A DNA stretch of 64,000 bases from positions 1,671,611 through 1,735,610 of the forward strand of contig NZ_CANMIJ010000001.1 in NCBI RefSeq assembly GCF_947497915.1, given 5' to 3'. The notes beneath the pieces are model-generated. The model ran no database searches. It was given only the letters and a program-made list of their open reading frames with translations, and was not told the DNA's origin. Numbering within the stretch: the stretch's first letter is position 1; the number at the start of each line of letters is the position of its first letter. This DNA is from an uncultured Erythrobacter sp. (lineage in GTDB: Bacteria > Pseudomonadota > Alphaproteobacteria > Sphingomonadales > Sphingomonadaceae). Below are positions 52,960 through 62,727 of the stretch, piece after piece. A program made the position numbers and the translations under genes.

Positions 52960-55502
52960 GCGCTGCGGGCAGTCTTGGCTGGAGCGGCGCGTGGCAAATT
53001 GCCAAGCGTGACCTCAATGCGCGTTTCAAGGGCCTGCGCCTCCTGCTGGTGTGCATCTTCCTCGGCACCGGGGCTCTTGCAGCGATTGGGACACTAACAG
53101 CTGCGATTGAGAGCGAGCTCGCCTCAAGCGGGCAGGAACTGCTCGGTGGTGATCTCGAAGTCGAGGTTTGGCAGCGCGATTTGAACGCGGATGAGAAAGA
53201 CGCGTTGGCGCAGTACGGCACATTCTCGGGCGGCACCCGCCTGCAAGCCATGGCATCGACGTTAGGCGACAATGGCCGCGCGGCTCCGGTGGAGCTCAAG
53301 GCGGTTGATGACAAATGGCCTCTTTATGGCACTCTTATCCTTGTCGATGGCACGGAAACGGGCGCTCCCACGGCGAATGACGCTTATCTGGCGCAGGGCG
53401 CGCTCGACCGGCTTGATATTGCTGTGGGCGACAAATTCCGCATTGGCACAATCGAACTGACCGCAGCAGGCGTGATCGAGAATGAGCCTGACCGCTTATC
53501 CGAGGGCTTTCAGCTTGGCCCAACGGTGATCGTGGCAGAACAAGTGCCGCTCGATGGCGGGCTCCTCGCTCCAGGATCGCTTTATCAAAGCAAATACCGC
53601 ATCGCCTTTGATGATCAATCAGCCGATCCAGAAACGGTCGAAGAGGCCCTCACCGAAGAATTCCCCAACGCTGGTTTCGATTTCCGCAGCCGTGATCGCG
53701 CATCGCCTGGCGCAGACCGCTTTGTGCGGCAGATGAGCGACTTTCTGACGCTTGTCGGCCTCGCCGCATTGGTGATTGCAGGCATAGGCATAGCGGGCGG
53801 CGTGTCGTCGTACCTCGATCAACGCCGCGCCAGCATTGCTACGTTTAAGGTGCTCGGCGCATCATCGCGCGACATCGTGCGCATCTACACGCTGCAAATC
53901 GCCGTTGCTGCGATCATTGGCAGTATCGCAGGACTAGCTGTGGGCGTGCTCATCACCCCGCTGCTCGGATCGGCGTTGCAAGGGCTGCTTCCCGTGGAAA
54001 GCGGCTTTATCATTGAACCTGCTCCGCTAATCCTCGCGGCATCTTACGGCCTCTTGGTAGCGTTTGCCTTTGCCGCTGCGCCTTTGCTGCGCGCGCGATC
54101 CTATCCGGCCATGGCGCTGATGCGTTCGCGCGTCACTCCGCTTTCGCGTGACAAGCGCGCATTGGCTGCAACCGCGCTTGGCATTCTGGCCATTTGTGCG
54201 CTGGCCATGATTACGACCGATCAGCCGCTGCTTTCGGGTGGCTTTCTATTGGGAGCAGGCGGCGCGTTGATCCTGCTGGCCGGCCTAGGCTTTCTGATCC
54301 AGTACATCGCGCGCAAATTACCGCGACCGTCCAACCCGCTTTTGCGCTCGGCCCTGTCGAACATTCACCGCCCCGGCGCGCCAACTGGCTCGCTCGTCAC
54401 GGCACTAGGTTTTGGCCTTGCTGCCTTTGTGCTGCTCGCAGGGGTTCAGTCCGCGCTCGATGGCAACATCCAAACCAACGTGCCGCAGGAAGCGCCGGAC
54501 TATTTCGTGCTCGACGTGCCAGTTGAACAGGAGAGCGAATTTCGCGAGCTGGTCACCTCGCGCTTTGAGGATGCCACTATCCGCGCAGTTCCGACTTTGC
54601 GCGGCGCAGTTCTGGCGTTCGGCCCAAAAGACGACATGACGCGCGTCGCTGACCTCGAAGAATTGCCTGAAGGCGCTTGGATGCTCAATGGCGAGCGCGG
54701 GATCACATATTCCGACGCCGTACCGCAGGGCAACCGGGTGACGGACGGTGAATGGTGGGACGCGGCGCATGACGGCGAAGGGCTCGTCTCAATCGACGCA
54801 GACTTTGCCAGCGCCGCCGATCTGAGCGTTGGCGATTACCTCACTATCGGCATCCTCGGCACAGAGCGCGATGTGCGCATCGCCAATATCCGTGAAATCG
54901 ATTGGGAGAGCATGGGCTTCAATTTCACAATGGTATTTTCCCGCAACGCCATCGCCGATGCCCCGCACAAACTTTCTGCTACCATCGACTTGCCCGATGG
55001 CGCTGACCCTGCCGAACAAGGCGCAATGCTGCGCGATATGGTTCAACAATTCCCGTCCACATCAGTAGTCGAAGTCGGCGAGGTCTTGTTGGAAGCGCGC
55101 ACGATCCTGCAACAGGTGAGCCTCGCAACGCTGGCCGCGGCGGCTGTCGCCGTTCTAGCCGGTCTCGCGGTTCTGATGGGCGCGATTGCCGCAGCGCGTG
55201 CGGCGCGCACGTATGACACGGTTGTACTGCGCGTTCTTGGAGCAAGTCGGCGGCAGATCCTCATGATGCAGCTGGCGGAGTACGGCCTCATCGCGCTGGC
55301 GCTCGCATTGGTTGCCCTAGGGCTTGGCTCCGGCCTTGCTTGGGTCATCATCACACAGCTGTTCGAATTTGATTGGCTGCCCAACTGGGGCGAAGTGCTA
55401 GGCGTTCTCGGCCTCGGTCTGTTTATGGTGCTTGCCTTTGCTCTGGGCGGATCATTGCCGCTGCTGCGAGCAAAGCCGGCGCAGGCGCTGCGCGAACTCT
55501 AA
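52956..55502 (+). CDS. ybbP: ABC transporter permease with FtsX domains, YbbP type
   Basis: An 848-aa permease. It has an N-terminal transmembrane helix, a long periplasmic domain, and FtsX domains in each half (SYLDQRRASIATFKVLGASSRDIVRIYTLQIAVAAIIGSIAGLAVG and ARTYDTVVLRVLGASRRQILMMQLAEYGLIALALALVALG). About ten transmembrane helices are predicted in total. With YbbA it forms a MacB-like machine. The usual proposal for this tesA-linked pair is export or extraction of a lipid or lipoprotein, which is not proven. Confidence 0.92.
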   Translation: MSAAGSLGWSGAWQIAKRDLNARFKGLRLLLVCIFLGTGALAAIGTLTAAIESELASSGQELLGGDLEVEVWQRDLNADEKDALAQYGTFSGGTRLQAMASTLGDNGRAAPVELKAVDDKWPLYGTLILVDGTETGAPTANDAYLAQGALDRLDIAVGDKFRIGTIELTAAGVIENEPDRLSEGFQLGPTVIVAEQVPLDGGLLAPGSLYQSKYRIAFDDQSADPETVEEALTEEFPNAGFDFRSRDRASPGADRFVRQMSDFLTLVGLAALVIAGIGIAGGVSSYLDQRRASIATFKVLGASSRDIVRIYTLQIAVAAIIGSIAGLAVGVLITPLLGSALQGLLPVESGFIIEPAPLILAASYGLLVAFAFAAAPLLRARSYPAMALMRSRVTPLSRDKRALAATALGILAICALAMITTDQPLLSGGFLLGAGGALILLAGLGFLIQYIARKLPRPSNPLLRSALSNIHRPGAPTGSLVTALGFGLAAFVLLAGVQSALDGNIQTNVPQEAPDYFVLDVPVEQESEFRELVTSRFEDATIRAVPTLRGAVLAFGPKDDMTRVADLEELPEGAWMLNGERGITYSDAVPQGNRVTDGEWWDAAHDGEGLVSIDADFASAADLSVGDYLTIGILGTERDVRIANIREIDWESMGFNFTMVFSRNAIADAPHKLSATIDLPDGADPAEQGAMLRDMVQQFPSTSVVEVGEVLLEARTILQQVSLATLAAAAVAVLAGLAVLMGAIAAARAARTYDTVVLRVLGASRRQILMMQLAEYGLIALALALVALGLGSGLAWVIITQLFEFDWLPNWGEVLGVLGLGLFMVLAFALGGSLPLLRAKPAQALREL

Positions 55503-55520
55503 CATTCGCCTGAAACAAAA

Positions 55521-55550
55521 AAGGGCGGAGCCTCACAGCCCCGCCCTTTC
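55521..55550. terminator. Bidirectional terminator between ybbP and the DUF805 gene
   Basis: AAAGGGCGGAGC and GCCCCGCCCTTT form a 12-bp stem (one mismatch forward, G-U in reverse) around CTCACA. On the reverse strand a T run follows directly. Confidence 0.8.
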
Positions 55551-55573
55551 GCGAATTCATTAAATCGAACGGT

Positions 55574-56056
55574 TTATTCGAAAACTTCGGTGTTGCTCGG
55601 GTCTTTTGGATCTGGCCCAAAACGGTTTGGTCCATCTGTACCTGGCAGGAACATCAGCACGATAAAGCCGATGCTGGCCAAGATGCCAACGAACGGCAGC
55701 AGCGATGCGACGATAAAGCCGAGATACCACCAACCGGACATGTCGCGATCGTGCAAACGGCGCACGACGACGGCAATGCTCGGGATTAGGACCGCGAGGA
55801 AATACAGACCGTACAGGCTAAGACCTGCCCAGCCGAGCGTGCCAATGCCGCCCATAAGAGCCTCTGCCATTTCGGCTTCGGAGCCAGCTGCGGTCGGATC
55901 GACTGCTGCGATGGCTGCAAAATACGCGAAAGCCGCTGGTCCCGCCAAAACCATGCTGATGACGAAGTTCATAACTGCGAACATCCAGTATTCCATCCGG
56001 CGCGAACGCCCGGCGAAGTCAGCATACCGCTTAAGCGGCAAAATCATCCAATGCAT
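55574..56056 (-). CDS. DUF805 family membrane protein
   Basis: A 160-aa protein from the ATG at 56056 (AAGGGGA upstream). The DUF805 pattern is clear: a YADFAGRSRRMEYWMFAVMN opening, a central IAVVVRRLHDRDMSGWWYLGFIVASLLPFVG, and the closing LPGTDGPNRFGPDP. Four transmembrane helices are predicted. The function is unknown. The longer frame to 56161 has no support. Confidence 0.93.
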   Translation of the reverse strand: MHWMILPLKRYADFAGRSRRMEYWMFAVMNFVISMVLAGPAAFAYFAAIAAVDPTAAGSEAEMAEALMGGIGTLGWAGLSLYGLYFLAVLIPSIAVVVRRLHDRDMSGWWYLGFIVASLLPFVGILASIGFIVLMFLPGTDGPNRFGPDPKDPSNTEVFE

Positions 56057-56125
56057 AAAAGATCCCCTTCTAAGATATGCACAGTGCAACACATTACCGG
56101 CTTCAACACAACAAGACAGCACCAT

Positions 56126-56160
56126 AAAAATGGGGCCCCGCTGTTTCCAGCGAGGCCCCA
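56126..56160 (-). terminator. Rho-independent terminator of the TonB-dependent receptor gene
   Basis: On the reverse strand TGGGGCCTCGCTG pairs with CAGCGGGGCCCCA (13 bp, one G-U) around a GAAA tetraloop and is followed by TTTTT. It starts 28 bp after the receptor stop codon. Confidence 0.9.
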
Positions 56161-56187
56161 CATTAGCTTATCTAAGGTCTGAAAGGA

Positions 56188-58788
56188 TCAGAACTTGAAG
56201 CGAACAACACCGCCATATGTACGCGGTGCGCTTGGGTAACCCGAAACGGTACCGGCCTGCGCCACACCGTCAAACACGGTCAGAATATACTGATCGTTGA
56301 GCAGGTTACGGGCGAAGGCGCCAACTTCGAGACCATTGTTCAGCTTCAGCGTTGCCGATGCGTTCACAAGGTTCACTTCGCGGCGGAACAGCTGGGTATT
56401 GCCCAGTGCAGCGTTGAAGGTCGGGAGACCGTTGTTGATGTTCTCGTTGCTCTCGTGGTTGTAATCGAGACGCGTGACAACTGAGGTGCCGCTGTCAAAT
56501 TCGTGAGTGTAAGTCGCCGAGGTCGCAATCGACCATGCCGGGATACCAGCTGGACGAACACCCGAAAGATCACCCAGAACAGAGCCGGGGAAATCATCGA
56601 ACAACGGATCAAGATGGGTCGCAGCGAAGGTAAGAACCAGACCATCCGTCGGAACGATGGTCATATCCATTTCGAAGCCTTTAACCGATTGCTGGCCAGC
56701 ATTCTGGAGAGCAAAGCCTGTGCCGGTGAAGGCGAGGCTTTGGAAACCGGTGATGGATTGGTCAAAAACAGCGAGGTTAAAGCCAAAGCCATCCCACTGA
56801 CCTTTGATACCGATCTCATAAACTTCGGCTTCTTCCGGTCCGGCAAAGCGCGAACCAGTGCGAAGGTTTGGAATAGCGAGACCAGCGTCAAGAATTGGCG
56901 AAGATGGAGCCGCGAAAGTCGATCCACCAGGGCCAGCTGTAAAGTCAGCATTTGACGGACGGCTGTCGCGCGACAGGTTGACCGAGCTGGCTTTAAAGCC
57001 AGTGGCGTAGCTACCGTAAATGTTGACTTCGTTCGACACCTGATAACCAGCACGCAAAAGATACGTGAACTTATCGTCGTTGGTACGGCCATCTTCGACA
57101 GCGTTCGGAATGGTCAGGAACGGTGGCTGGAACTGGAAGCCCTGCAAACCGATCAGCGGGTTGATCGCCGGGTTCAGAGCCGCGGCAAGCAGTGCATCCT
57201 GGTTGGCCTGTGGCAGTGCCTGGAACTGATCACGTGTTGTGACGCCACCCATGGTTGCGCCAACGATGAACGCATCGACCAAGTTCACTTGACCTAATGG
57301 GTCTGGGCTAACTTGGCTGAGTGCAAAGTTCTTCTCATCATCGGTGTAGTTAAAGCCAGCCGTGAATACGAGACCGTCGGCCGGTTCGAAATCAACCGTA
57401 CCAAAGATCGAGTACGACGTGTTGTCCATCCGGAAAGTTTCTTCCGAAAGAAGCGGTGTGCGGAATATACTTTCCTGCGGCAGGCCAAGCCCTAGCTCGA
57501 CGCCGTTAAACACCGATGGTGCACCACTAAGAACATCAGCCGGATTACCGCCTGCAAGCAATTCAAAGATGTCGCGAATGTCATCGCCGTTTTGAATCGC
57601 GCTGTCTTGTGAGATGCTCTCGTCGAAATAGTAACCGCCGAGAAGGAAGTTGATCGGTCCGTCAAAGTCAGACGCGATACGAAGTTCCTGTGTGAAAGTG
57701 CTGACGTCCTGATCACGAGTTTCCGTTGCGATGCTCGCGCTGGAATAATCGATGTCCGACAGGAAGAAGTTTTTCAGTTCACGATAAGCCGTGATCGACG
57801 TGATCGAGATCGCGCCGGCCTGATAATCCATCTGAACCGAGCCACCGTAATTGTCGACCTCGTTATTTGGCACGAAGTTCAGGAACGCATCATAGCTGAA
57901 GAAGTCGGTCGAAATCTGACCGCCAACAGCGTTGATTGCCGGAACAGTCGGGCCTGCAACGAGTGTGCTGACCTGGCAGCATACTTCGTCGATGCGCGAA
58001 TAGTCACCGATGGCGCGAATTTTGAAGTCCGGCGTTGGTTCGATGAGCAACTGTGCACGGGCAGCCCAACGGTTACGGTTGTTCTGCTCTTCGTCGAGAT
58101 TGACGATGGTCGCGTAACCATCGCGGCGCTGATAGCTGCCGTCGATCGAGAAAGCGACAGTATCGGTGATAGGGCCGGTTACATCGCCTTTCAGGACGAC
58201 TGTGTTGAAGTTGCCATAGACAGCTTCGACTGCGCCGCCGAATTCAAACTGCGGCTCACGCGTAACAACCGAGATAACACCGGCAGAAGCGTTCTTGCCG
58301 AACAGTGTCGATTGCGGGCCGTTGAGGACCTCGATGCGCTGAACGTTTGGAAGGTCGGACAGAGCCGCCGCCGAACGTGAACGGAATACGCCGTCGATAA
58401 AGACGCCAACCGATGGCTCAATGCCGAAGTTGTTATCGCCGTTACCGAAGCCGCGAATAATGAAAGTCGATGCCGACGACGTTTGAAGCTGGCTAACGCG
58501 CAGCGACGGGGTCACGGTCTGAAGGTCAAGAACGTCGCGAATTTGCGCGTTTTCGAGTGTTTCACCGCTGGTCACCGAAACCGAGATCGGGGTTTCTTGC
58601 AGCGTGGTTTCACGCTTGGACGCTGTAACGATGATCTGATTGTTGTTTTCCGGAGCCTCAAGCTCGGTATCTTCGTCATCTAGATCCTGCGCGAATGCGA
58701 CACTAGGTGTGGCAACGGCGAATGCGGCGGCCCCTGCAAGCAGAGTAAAACGGTACGACCCGGCTGTGCCGGATGAAATAGAACGCAT
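56188..58788 (-). CDS. TonB-dependent outer-membrane receptor
   Basis: An 866-aa receptor with a signal peptide (cleavage after A33, VAFA-Q), an acidic linker and the plug domain (IIVTASKRETTLQETPISVSVTSGETL...RGFGNGDNNFGIEPSVGVFIDGVF...VQRIEVLNGPQSTLFGKNASAGVISVVTREP). A 22-strand barrel follows, ending VVRFKF with the terminal aromatic residue. The SKRETTLQETPISV plug opening belongs to the large sphingomonad group of receptors for organic substrates or unknown ligands. No siderophore gene or ECF sigma system is adjacent. GGAGAGGAG precedes the ATG. Confidence 0.95.
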   Translation of the reverse strand: MRSISSGTAGSYRFTLLAGAAAFAVATPSVAFAQDLDDEDTELEAPENNNQIIVTASKRETTLQETPISVSVTSGETLENAQIRDVLDLQTVTPSLRVSQLQTSSASTFIIRGFGNGDNNFGIEPSVGVFIDGVFRSRSAAALSDLPNVQRIEVLNGPQSTLFGKNASAGVISVVTREPQFEFGGAVEAVYGNFNTVVLKGDVTGPITDTVAFSIDGSYQRRDGYATIVNLDEEQNNRNRWAARAQLLIEPTPDFKIRAIGDYSRIDEVCCQVSTLVAGPTVPAINAVGGQISTDFFSYDAFLNFVPNNEVDNYGGSVQMDYQAGAISITSITAYRELKNFFLSDIDYSSASIATETRDQDVSTFTQELRIASDFDGPINFLLGGYYFDESISQDSAIQNGDDIRDIFELLAGGNPADVLSGAPSVFNGVELGLGLPQESIFRTPLLSEETFRMDNTSYSIFGTVDFEPADGLVFTAGFNYTDDEKNFALSQVSPDPLGQVNLVDAFIVGATMGGVTTRDQFQALPQANQDALLAAALNPAINPLIGLQGFQFQPPFLTIPNAVEDGRTNDDKFTYLLRAGYQVSNEVNIYGSYATGFKASSVNLSRDSRPSNADFTAGPGGSTFAAPSSPILDAGLAIPNLRTGSRFAGPEEAEVYEIGIKGQWDGFGFNLAVFDQSITGFQSLAFTGTGFALQNAGQQSVKGFEMDMTIVPTDGLVLTFAATHLDPLFDDFPGSVLGDLSGVRPAGIPAWSIATSATYTHEFDSGTSVVTRLDYNHESNENINNGLPTFNAALGNTQLFRREVNLVNASATLKLNNGLEVGAFARNLLNDQYILTVFDGVAQAGTVSGYPSAPRTYGGVVRFKF

Positions 58789-59191
58789 GGAAGCTCCTCT
58801 CCAATATCCCTCAAGCTTCGGTTGCCGTAGCGGCAGACGTCCCCAGACGCGTTAAACCTTCCACTTGATTAGCTAATCCGTACGCTACGCTTACGTATGC
58901 GACAAGCGTGAAACCCGCAGATTCCCTCGCGAAATGCGTCATTGTTGCAACACCGACACACTCTTGCAGAGCGCCAGCACGGGTCTGTTGCCGCCAAAAC
59001 TTGCCCAAGCGGCTCACCTGCGCTAGGCGCGCGGCAAATGCTGCAATGCAACAGCAAGCGATGATTTCGGACCAATCCGCAGCGCCGCCCACCCTGTCGC
59101 AAATCTGCCATTACCGCGCCCTAAACGCACCCGCGCCTTTACGCCGGCCCGCATCATGCGATCCGGCATTTGAACTTGGAAAATTACGATC
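58789..59191. promoter_or_regulatory. Divergent control region between the TonB receptor and typA
   Basis: A gene-free 403-bp stretch with no credible coding frame. It holds a perfect 12-bp palindrome GATTAGCTAATC (58867-58878) and, eight bases further, TACGCTTACGTA (58886-58897). The reverse complement of the latter, TACGTAAGCGTA, differs in one base from the core of the operator at 16591-16606. Both sites lie about 80-110 bp upstream of the receptor start. I see no other structure in the remaining 290 bp. Confidence 0.4.
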
Positions 59192-61024
59192 ATGTCCTCT
59201 TCACTGCGAAATATCGCGATCATCGCCCACGTTGACCACGGCAAAACCACTCTGGTCGACCAACTGTTCCGTCAGTCGGGCACCTTCCGCGAAAACCAGC
59301 GCGTTGAAGAGCGCGCCATGGATAGCGGCGATCTCGAAAAAGAGCGCGGCATCACCATTCTCGCCAAATGCACCAGCGTTGAGTGGGAGCATGAAGGTGA
59401 GACGACCCGCATCAATATCGTTGATACGCCGGGCCACGCCGATTTCGGCGCCGAAGTTGAGCGTATTTTGAGCATGGTCGACGGCGTTATCCTGCTCGTC
59501 GACAGCGCCGAAGGTGCAATGCCGCAAACCAAATTTGTGACCGGCAAAGCGCTGGCCCTGGGCCTGCGTCCAATTGTGGTCGTCAACAAGATCGACCGTC
59601 CTGACGGCCGCCCGCAAGAAGTGCTCGACGAAGTGTTCGATCTCTTCGCAAGCCTCGATGCAACCGATGAACAGCTCGAATTCCCGTCACTCTGGGCCTC
59701 GGGCCGCGATGGCTATGCCAGCGACGACGAAGCGGCACGCGAAGGCACTCTTGACCCGCTGTTCAAGCTGATCACCGAGCACGTGCCCTCACCCGGCCTC
59801 GACACCGAAGGAAAGTTCAGCTTCCTCGCGACGCTGCTGGACCGTGACAACTTTATGGGCCGTGTTCTTACGGGCCGCGTCCAGTCGGGCAAAATCAACG
59901 TTAACGATCCGATCCACGCAATCGACATGGACGGCAACGTTGTCGAAGTGGGCCGCGCGACCAAGCTGATGAGCTTTGATGGTTTGGACCGCGTTCCGGT
60001 CGAAAGCGCACAGGCAGGCGACATCATCGCGATGGCCGGTCTTGAAAAAGCAACCGTTTCAAACACGATCTGCGACCCATCGGTGACAGACCCGATCGAA
60101 GCGCAGCCGATCGATCCGCCTACGCTCGCCATGCGCTTTTCGGTTAATGACAGCCCGCTGGCAGGCCGCGAAGGCAGCAAAGTCACCAGCCGCATGATCC
60201 GCGACCGCTTGCTGCGCGAAGCAGAAACCAACGTTGCGATCCGCGTGACCGAGGCCGACGATAAAGACGCATTCGAAGTCGCAGGCCGCGGCGAATTGCA
60301 GTTGGGCGTTCTAATCGAAACAATGCGCCGTGAAGGGTTCGAGCTGGGCATTTCGCGCCCGAAAGTTCTCTTCCGCGAAGAAGACGGCCAGCGCATGGAG
60401 CCATACGAAACCGTCGTGATCGACGTGGATGATGAACATTCTGGCACCGTCGTTGAGAAAATGCAGAAGCGTAAGGCCGACCTCAATGAAATGCGCCCAT
60501 CAGGCCCGGGCAAGACCCGCATCACCTTCTCCGCCCCGTCACGCGGGCTGATCGGGTATCACGGCGAATTCCTGTCCGACACGCGCGGCACCGGCATCAT
60601 GAACCGTCTGTTCGAGAAATACGGCCCTTACAAAGGCGAAGTCGGCGGCCGTAATAACGGCGTGCTGATTTCCAACGGTGACGGCGAATCTAACGCCTAC
60701 GCGCTCAATATGCTCGAAGAGCGCGGCGAAATGTTCGTTGGCGCAGCGATGAAAGTCTATGAGGGCATGGTGATCGGCGAAAACGCCAAGCCGGACGATC
60801 TCGAAGTGAACCCGATGAAGGCCAAACAGCTTTCCAACGTGCGCTCCACCGGTAAAGATGACGCGATCCGCCTCACCCCGCCGCGCCGGATGACGCTGGA
60901 ACAGTCGATTGCGTACATTGATGACGATGAAATGGTGGAAGTAACCCCGCAGTCAATCCGCCTGCGCAAAACGCTACTCTGCCCGCATGAGCGCAAAAAG
61001 GCGAACCGCAAGAAGAAGGGTTAA
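59192..61024 (+). CDS. typA: Translational GTPase TypA/BipA
   Basis: BipA is a ribosome-bound GTPase needed for 50S assembly and stress or low-temperature growth. The 610-aa protein has G1 AHVDHGKTTL, G2 in ERGITI, G3 DTPGHADF, G4 NKIDRPD, the domain-III region and the BipA-specific C-terminal domain (RGLIGYHGEFLSDTRGTGIMNRLFEKYGPYKGE...VRSTGKDDAIRLTPPRRMTLEQSIAYIDDDEMVEVTP). The tail is basic (KKANRKKKG). The ribosome site before the ATG is weak. Confidence 0.97.
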   Translation: MSSSLRNIAIIAHVDHGKTTLVDQLFRQSGTFRENQRVEERAMDSGDLEKERGITILAKCTSVEWEHEGETTRINIVDTPGHADFGAEVERILSMVDGVILLVDSAEGAMPQTKFVTGKALALGLRPIVVVNKIDRPDGRPQEVLDEVFDLFASLDATDEQLEFPSLWASGRDGYASDDEAAREGTLDPLFKLITEHVPSPGLDTEGKFSFLATLLDRDNFMGRVLTGRVQSGKINVNDPIHAIDMDGNVVEVGRATKLMSFDGLDRVPVESAQAGDIIAMAGLEKATVSNTICDPSVTDPIEAQPIDPPTLAMRFSVNDSPLAGREGSKVTSRMIRDRLLREAETNVAIRVTEADDKDAFEVAGRGELQLGVLIETMRREGFELGISRPKVLFREEDGQRMEPYETVVIDVDDEHSGTVVEKMQKRKADLNEMRPSGPGKTRITFSAPSRGLIGYHGEFLSDTRGTGIMNRLFEKYGPYKGEVGGRNNGVLISNGDGESNAYALNMLEERGEMFVGAAMKVYEGMVIGENAKPDDLEVNPMKAKQLSNVRSTGKDDAIRLTPPRRMTLEQSIAYIDDDEMVEVTPQSIRLRKTLLCPHERKKANRKKKG

Positions 61025-61049
61025 GCGCAAAGCTACAGGGTCGGCGCTA

Positions 61050-62627
61050 TTAAGGGCCGTCTCTGCTAGCTGCCAGATCAGTAGGCTGCGGCTTTACAGT
61101 CTCGGGTAATGCTTCGCTTGCAGATCGATCAAGCGCCGCGTCCAACTTCTGTCGATTCATTCGAACCGCCAGTTTGCCGAGCTGATACCGCAGAATGAAA
61201 GCATATTCGTCATACTTATAACTTGTCTTATGCAGATATCCCGCACGCGCAAAATTCATCCGAACGCAATCTGGACCTCTCGATTTGAGCAACGCTAAAC
61301 TTGTTTCGACGAGAGGCATCTCTTTGGGTGCTTTCAATTTGTTTGGCGCAGAGCCTTTCTTAGGATCATTTGCAAGACATCTCACCCCTCTCGCCGCATA
61401 GTCGGCTAGCTCCGGAAGATCGTCCAGCGCGTTAGGGAACTCCGCAGGATCAAACCCTGCCACCGAATCGAAATCCAAAAGGACTGTATTACCTTTGCTC
61501 ACCCCTAGGGCCCTGAACTGCAGGCCCGCTAGGCGGGTGTAAGTTGCATCTTGATTTGGAAAGCTAGATGCAAAGGCATAACCAACTGTATTACTAGCAT
61601 TGCGTTTGGATCGGCGAACTGATTGCAATGGTTCGTCAGTACCCGCATCAATCATGATCATCGTTGCCGGTGGCAGTGTGCCATTCGAAGCGTCGCGCAA
61701 CGTCAATAGGTGTTCAAACGCTGTCTTGTAGCCGAGATTGTCATAAACTCCGCCATCGACGATCTGTACATAATTTGCGCTCTTCTTCGCCTTCTTCCGG
61801 TTGCAGAAAGAAAATTGGCGGTCGTCGCAAAGATCGGTAATTCCAAATGCGCTCGTAAAACTTGGCACTGTTCCACTCGCCGATGCTGCATATCCAATTT
61901 GCACATTCTCTAATGCGTGATCGGTGATCGTGACGCGGTCAGGAGCACAATTATCGCCCAACTTGCGAATTCTGTAATGCTGTAAATACGACTGCGTGAA
62001 AACAAACGGCGATTGTGACGGATAAAGCGAAGAGCCAAAAAATACCTGAGGAAGATTGGCGGCATTTTTACCGGAATATATTTCACCAAACGTTTTTCTG
62101 TTTGTTACTTCATTCACAAGACCATTCGCAAAGCACCGCACCTTGAATGCTTTAGTTTTCGCGAACGCTTTGATGATCGCATCGTGTTTGGATTTAAGAG
62201 TTCCACCTGGATCATCAAAACGGTTGGCAAGGAAAGCCGCAATCGTCCATGATCCGCCCGAAATTGAACTTATGAAATCAACCCTTTCAAGCGCATTTGC
62301 TGCAATCTTAGAATCTTCACCGCGGTTAGGCGTCTGAATTTCCTCGAGTTCCTCCAAGATACCTAACGTGAAGGCGCTAGCCCGCATTCCGCCGCCTGAG
62401 ACAGTCATCCCGACCACTTCGCCATCGGCAAATGCATCACGAACCCTTCCCTTTAGCCCCATAGACGCGACAGGCATGGGTCCCGCAGTTGCAAGCCAAG
62501 AATGTGTTTGCTCATTACGTATCTCTATCGACGAAGAGATCGGAAGAGATGACAAATTCAGCGGATTTACTGAGCAGCCAGATAGAAAAGGCAGACAAAA
62601 CAGTGCAAATGATGAAACAATACGCAT
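61050..62627 (-). CDS. Patatin-like phospholipase lipoprotein in AT-richer DNA
   Basis: A 525-aa protein with a lipoprotein signal (LSGC lipobox, C18). The patatin fold is seen as the oxyanion loop SGGGMRASAF (about 77-86), the nucleophile S123 in ISSISGGSW and the dyad Asp D291 in VDGGVYDN. The nucleophile motif S-I-S-G-G replaces the first Gly of the classical GxSxG, as in other large bacterial patatin-like proteins. Base composition and codon use are clearly more AT-rich than in the neighbours, which suggests acquisition by transfer. The likely role is a membrane-anchored acyl hydrolase; its substrate is unknown. The 62628-62727 upstream spacer is equally AT-rich. Confidence 0.82.
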   Translation of the reverse strand: MRIVSSFALFCLPFLSGCSVNPLNLSSLPISSSIEIRNEQTHSWLATAGPMPVASMGLKGRVRDAFADGEVVGMTVSGGGMRASAFTLGILEELEEIQTPNRGEDSKIAANALERVDFISSISGGSWTIAAFLANRFDDPGGTLKSKHDAIIKAFAKTKAFKVRCFANGLVNEVTNRKTFGEIYSGKNAANLPQVFFGSSLYPSQSPFVFTQSYLQHYRIRKLGDNCAPDRVTITDHALENVQIGYAASASGTVPSFTSAFGITDLCDDRQFSFCNRKKAKKSANYVQIVDGGVYDNLGYKTAFEHLLTLRDASNGTLPPATMIMIDAGTDEPLQSVRRSKRNASNTVGYAFASSFPNQDATYTRLAGLQFRALGVSKGNTVLLDFDSVAGFDPAEFPNALDDLPELADYAARGVRCLANDPKKGSAPNKLKAPKEMPLVETSLALLKSRGPDCVRMNFARAGYLHKTSYKYDEYAFILRYQLGKLAVRMNRQKLDAALDRSASEALPETVKPQPTDLAASRDGP

Positions 62628-62727
62628 GATCGAATCCCCCTATATTCGAGAGGTATTCTGCATATTTTCTGTTCGTATAACAATCCTTCTATTCTTAACA
62701 CCCGCCAATATTTAAAATACGGCTTCC

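Noticed and set aside
58908..59471. 187-codon forward frame between the TonB receptor and typA
   Set aside because: It overlaps the typA start in another frame, is rich in Ala/Pro/Ser typical of shadow frames, and has no ribosome site.
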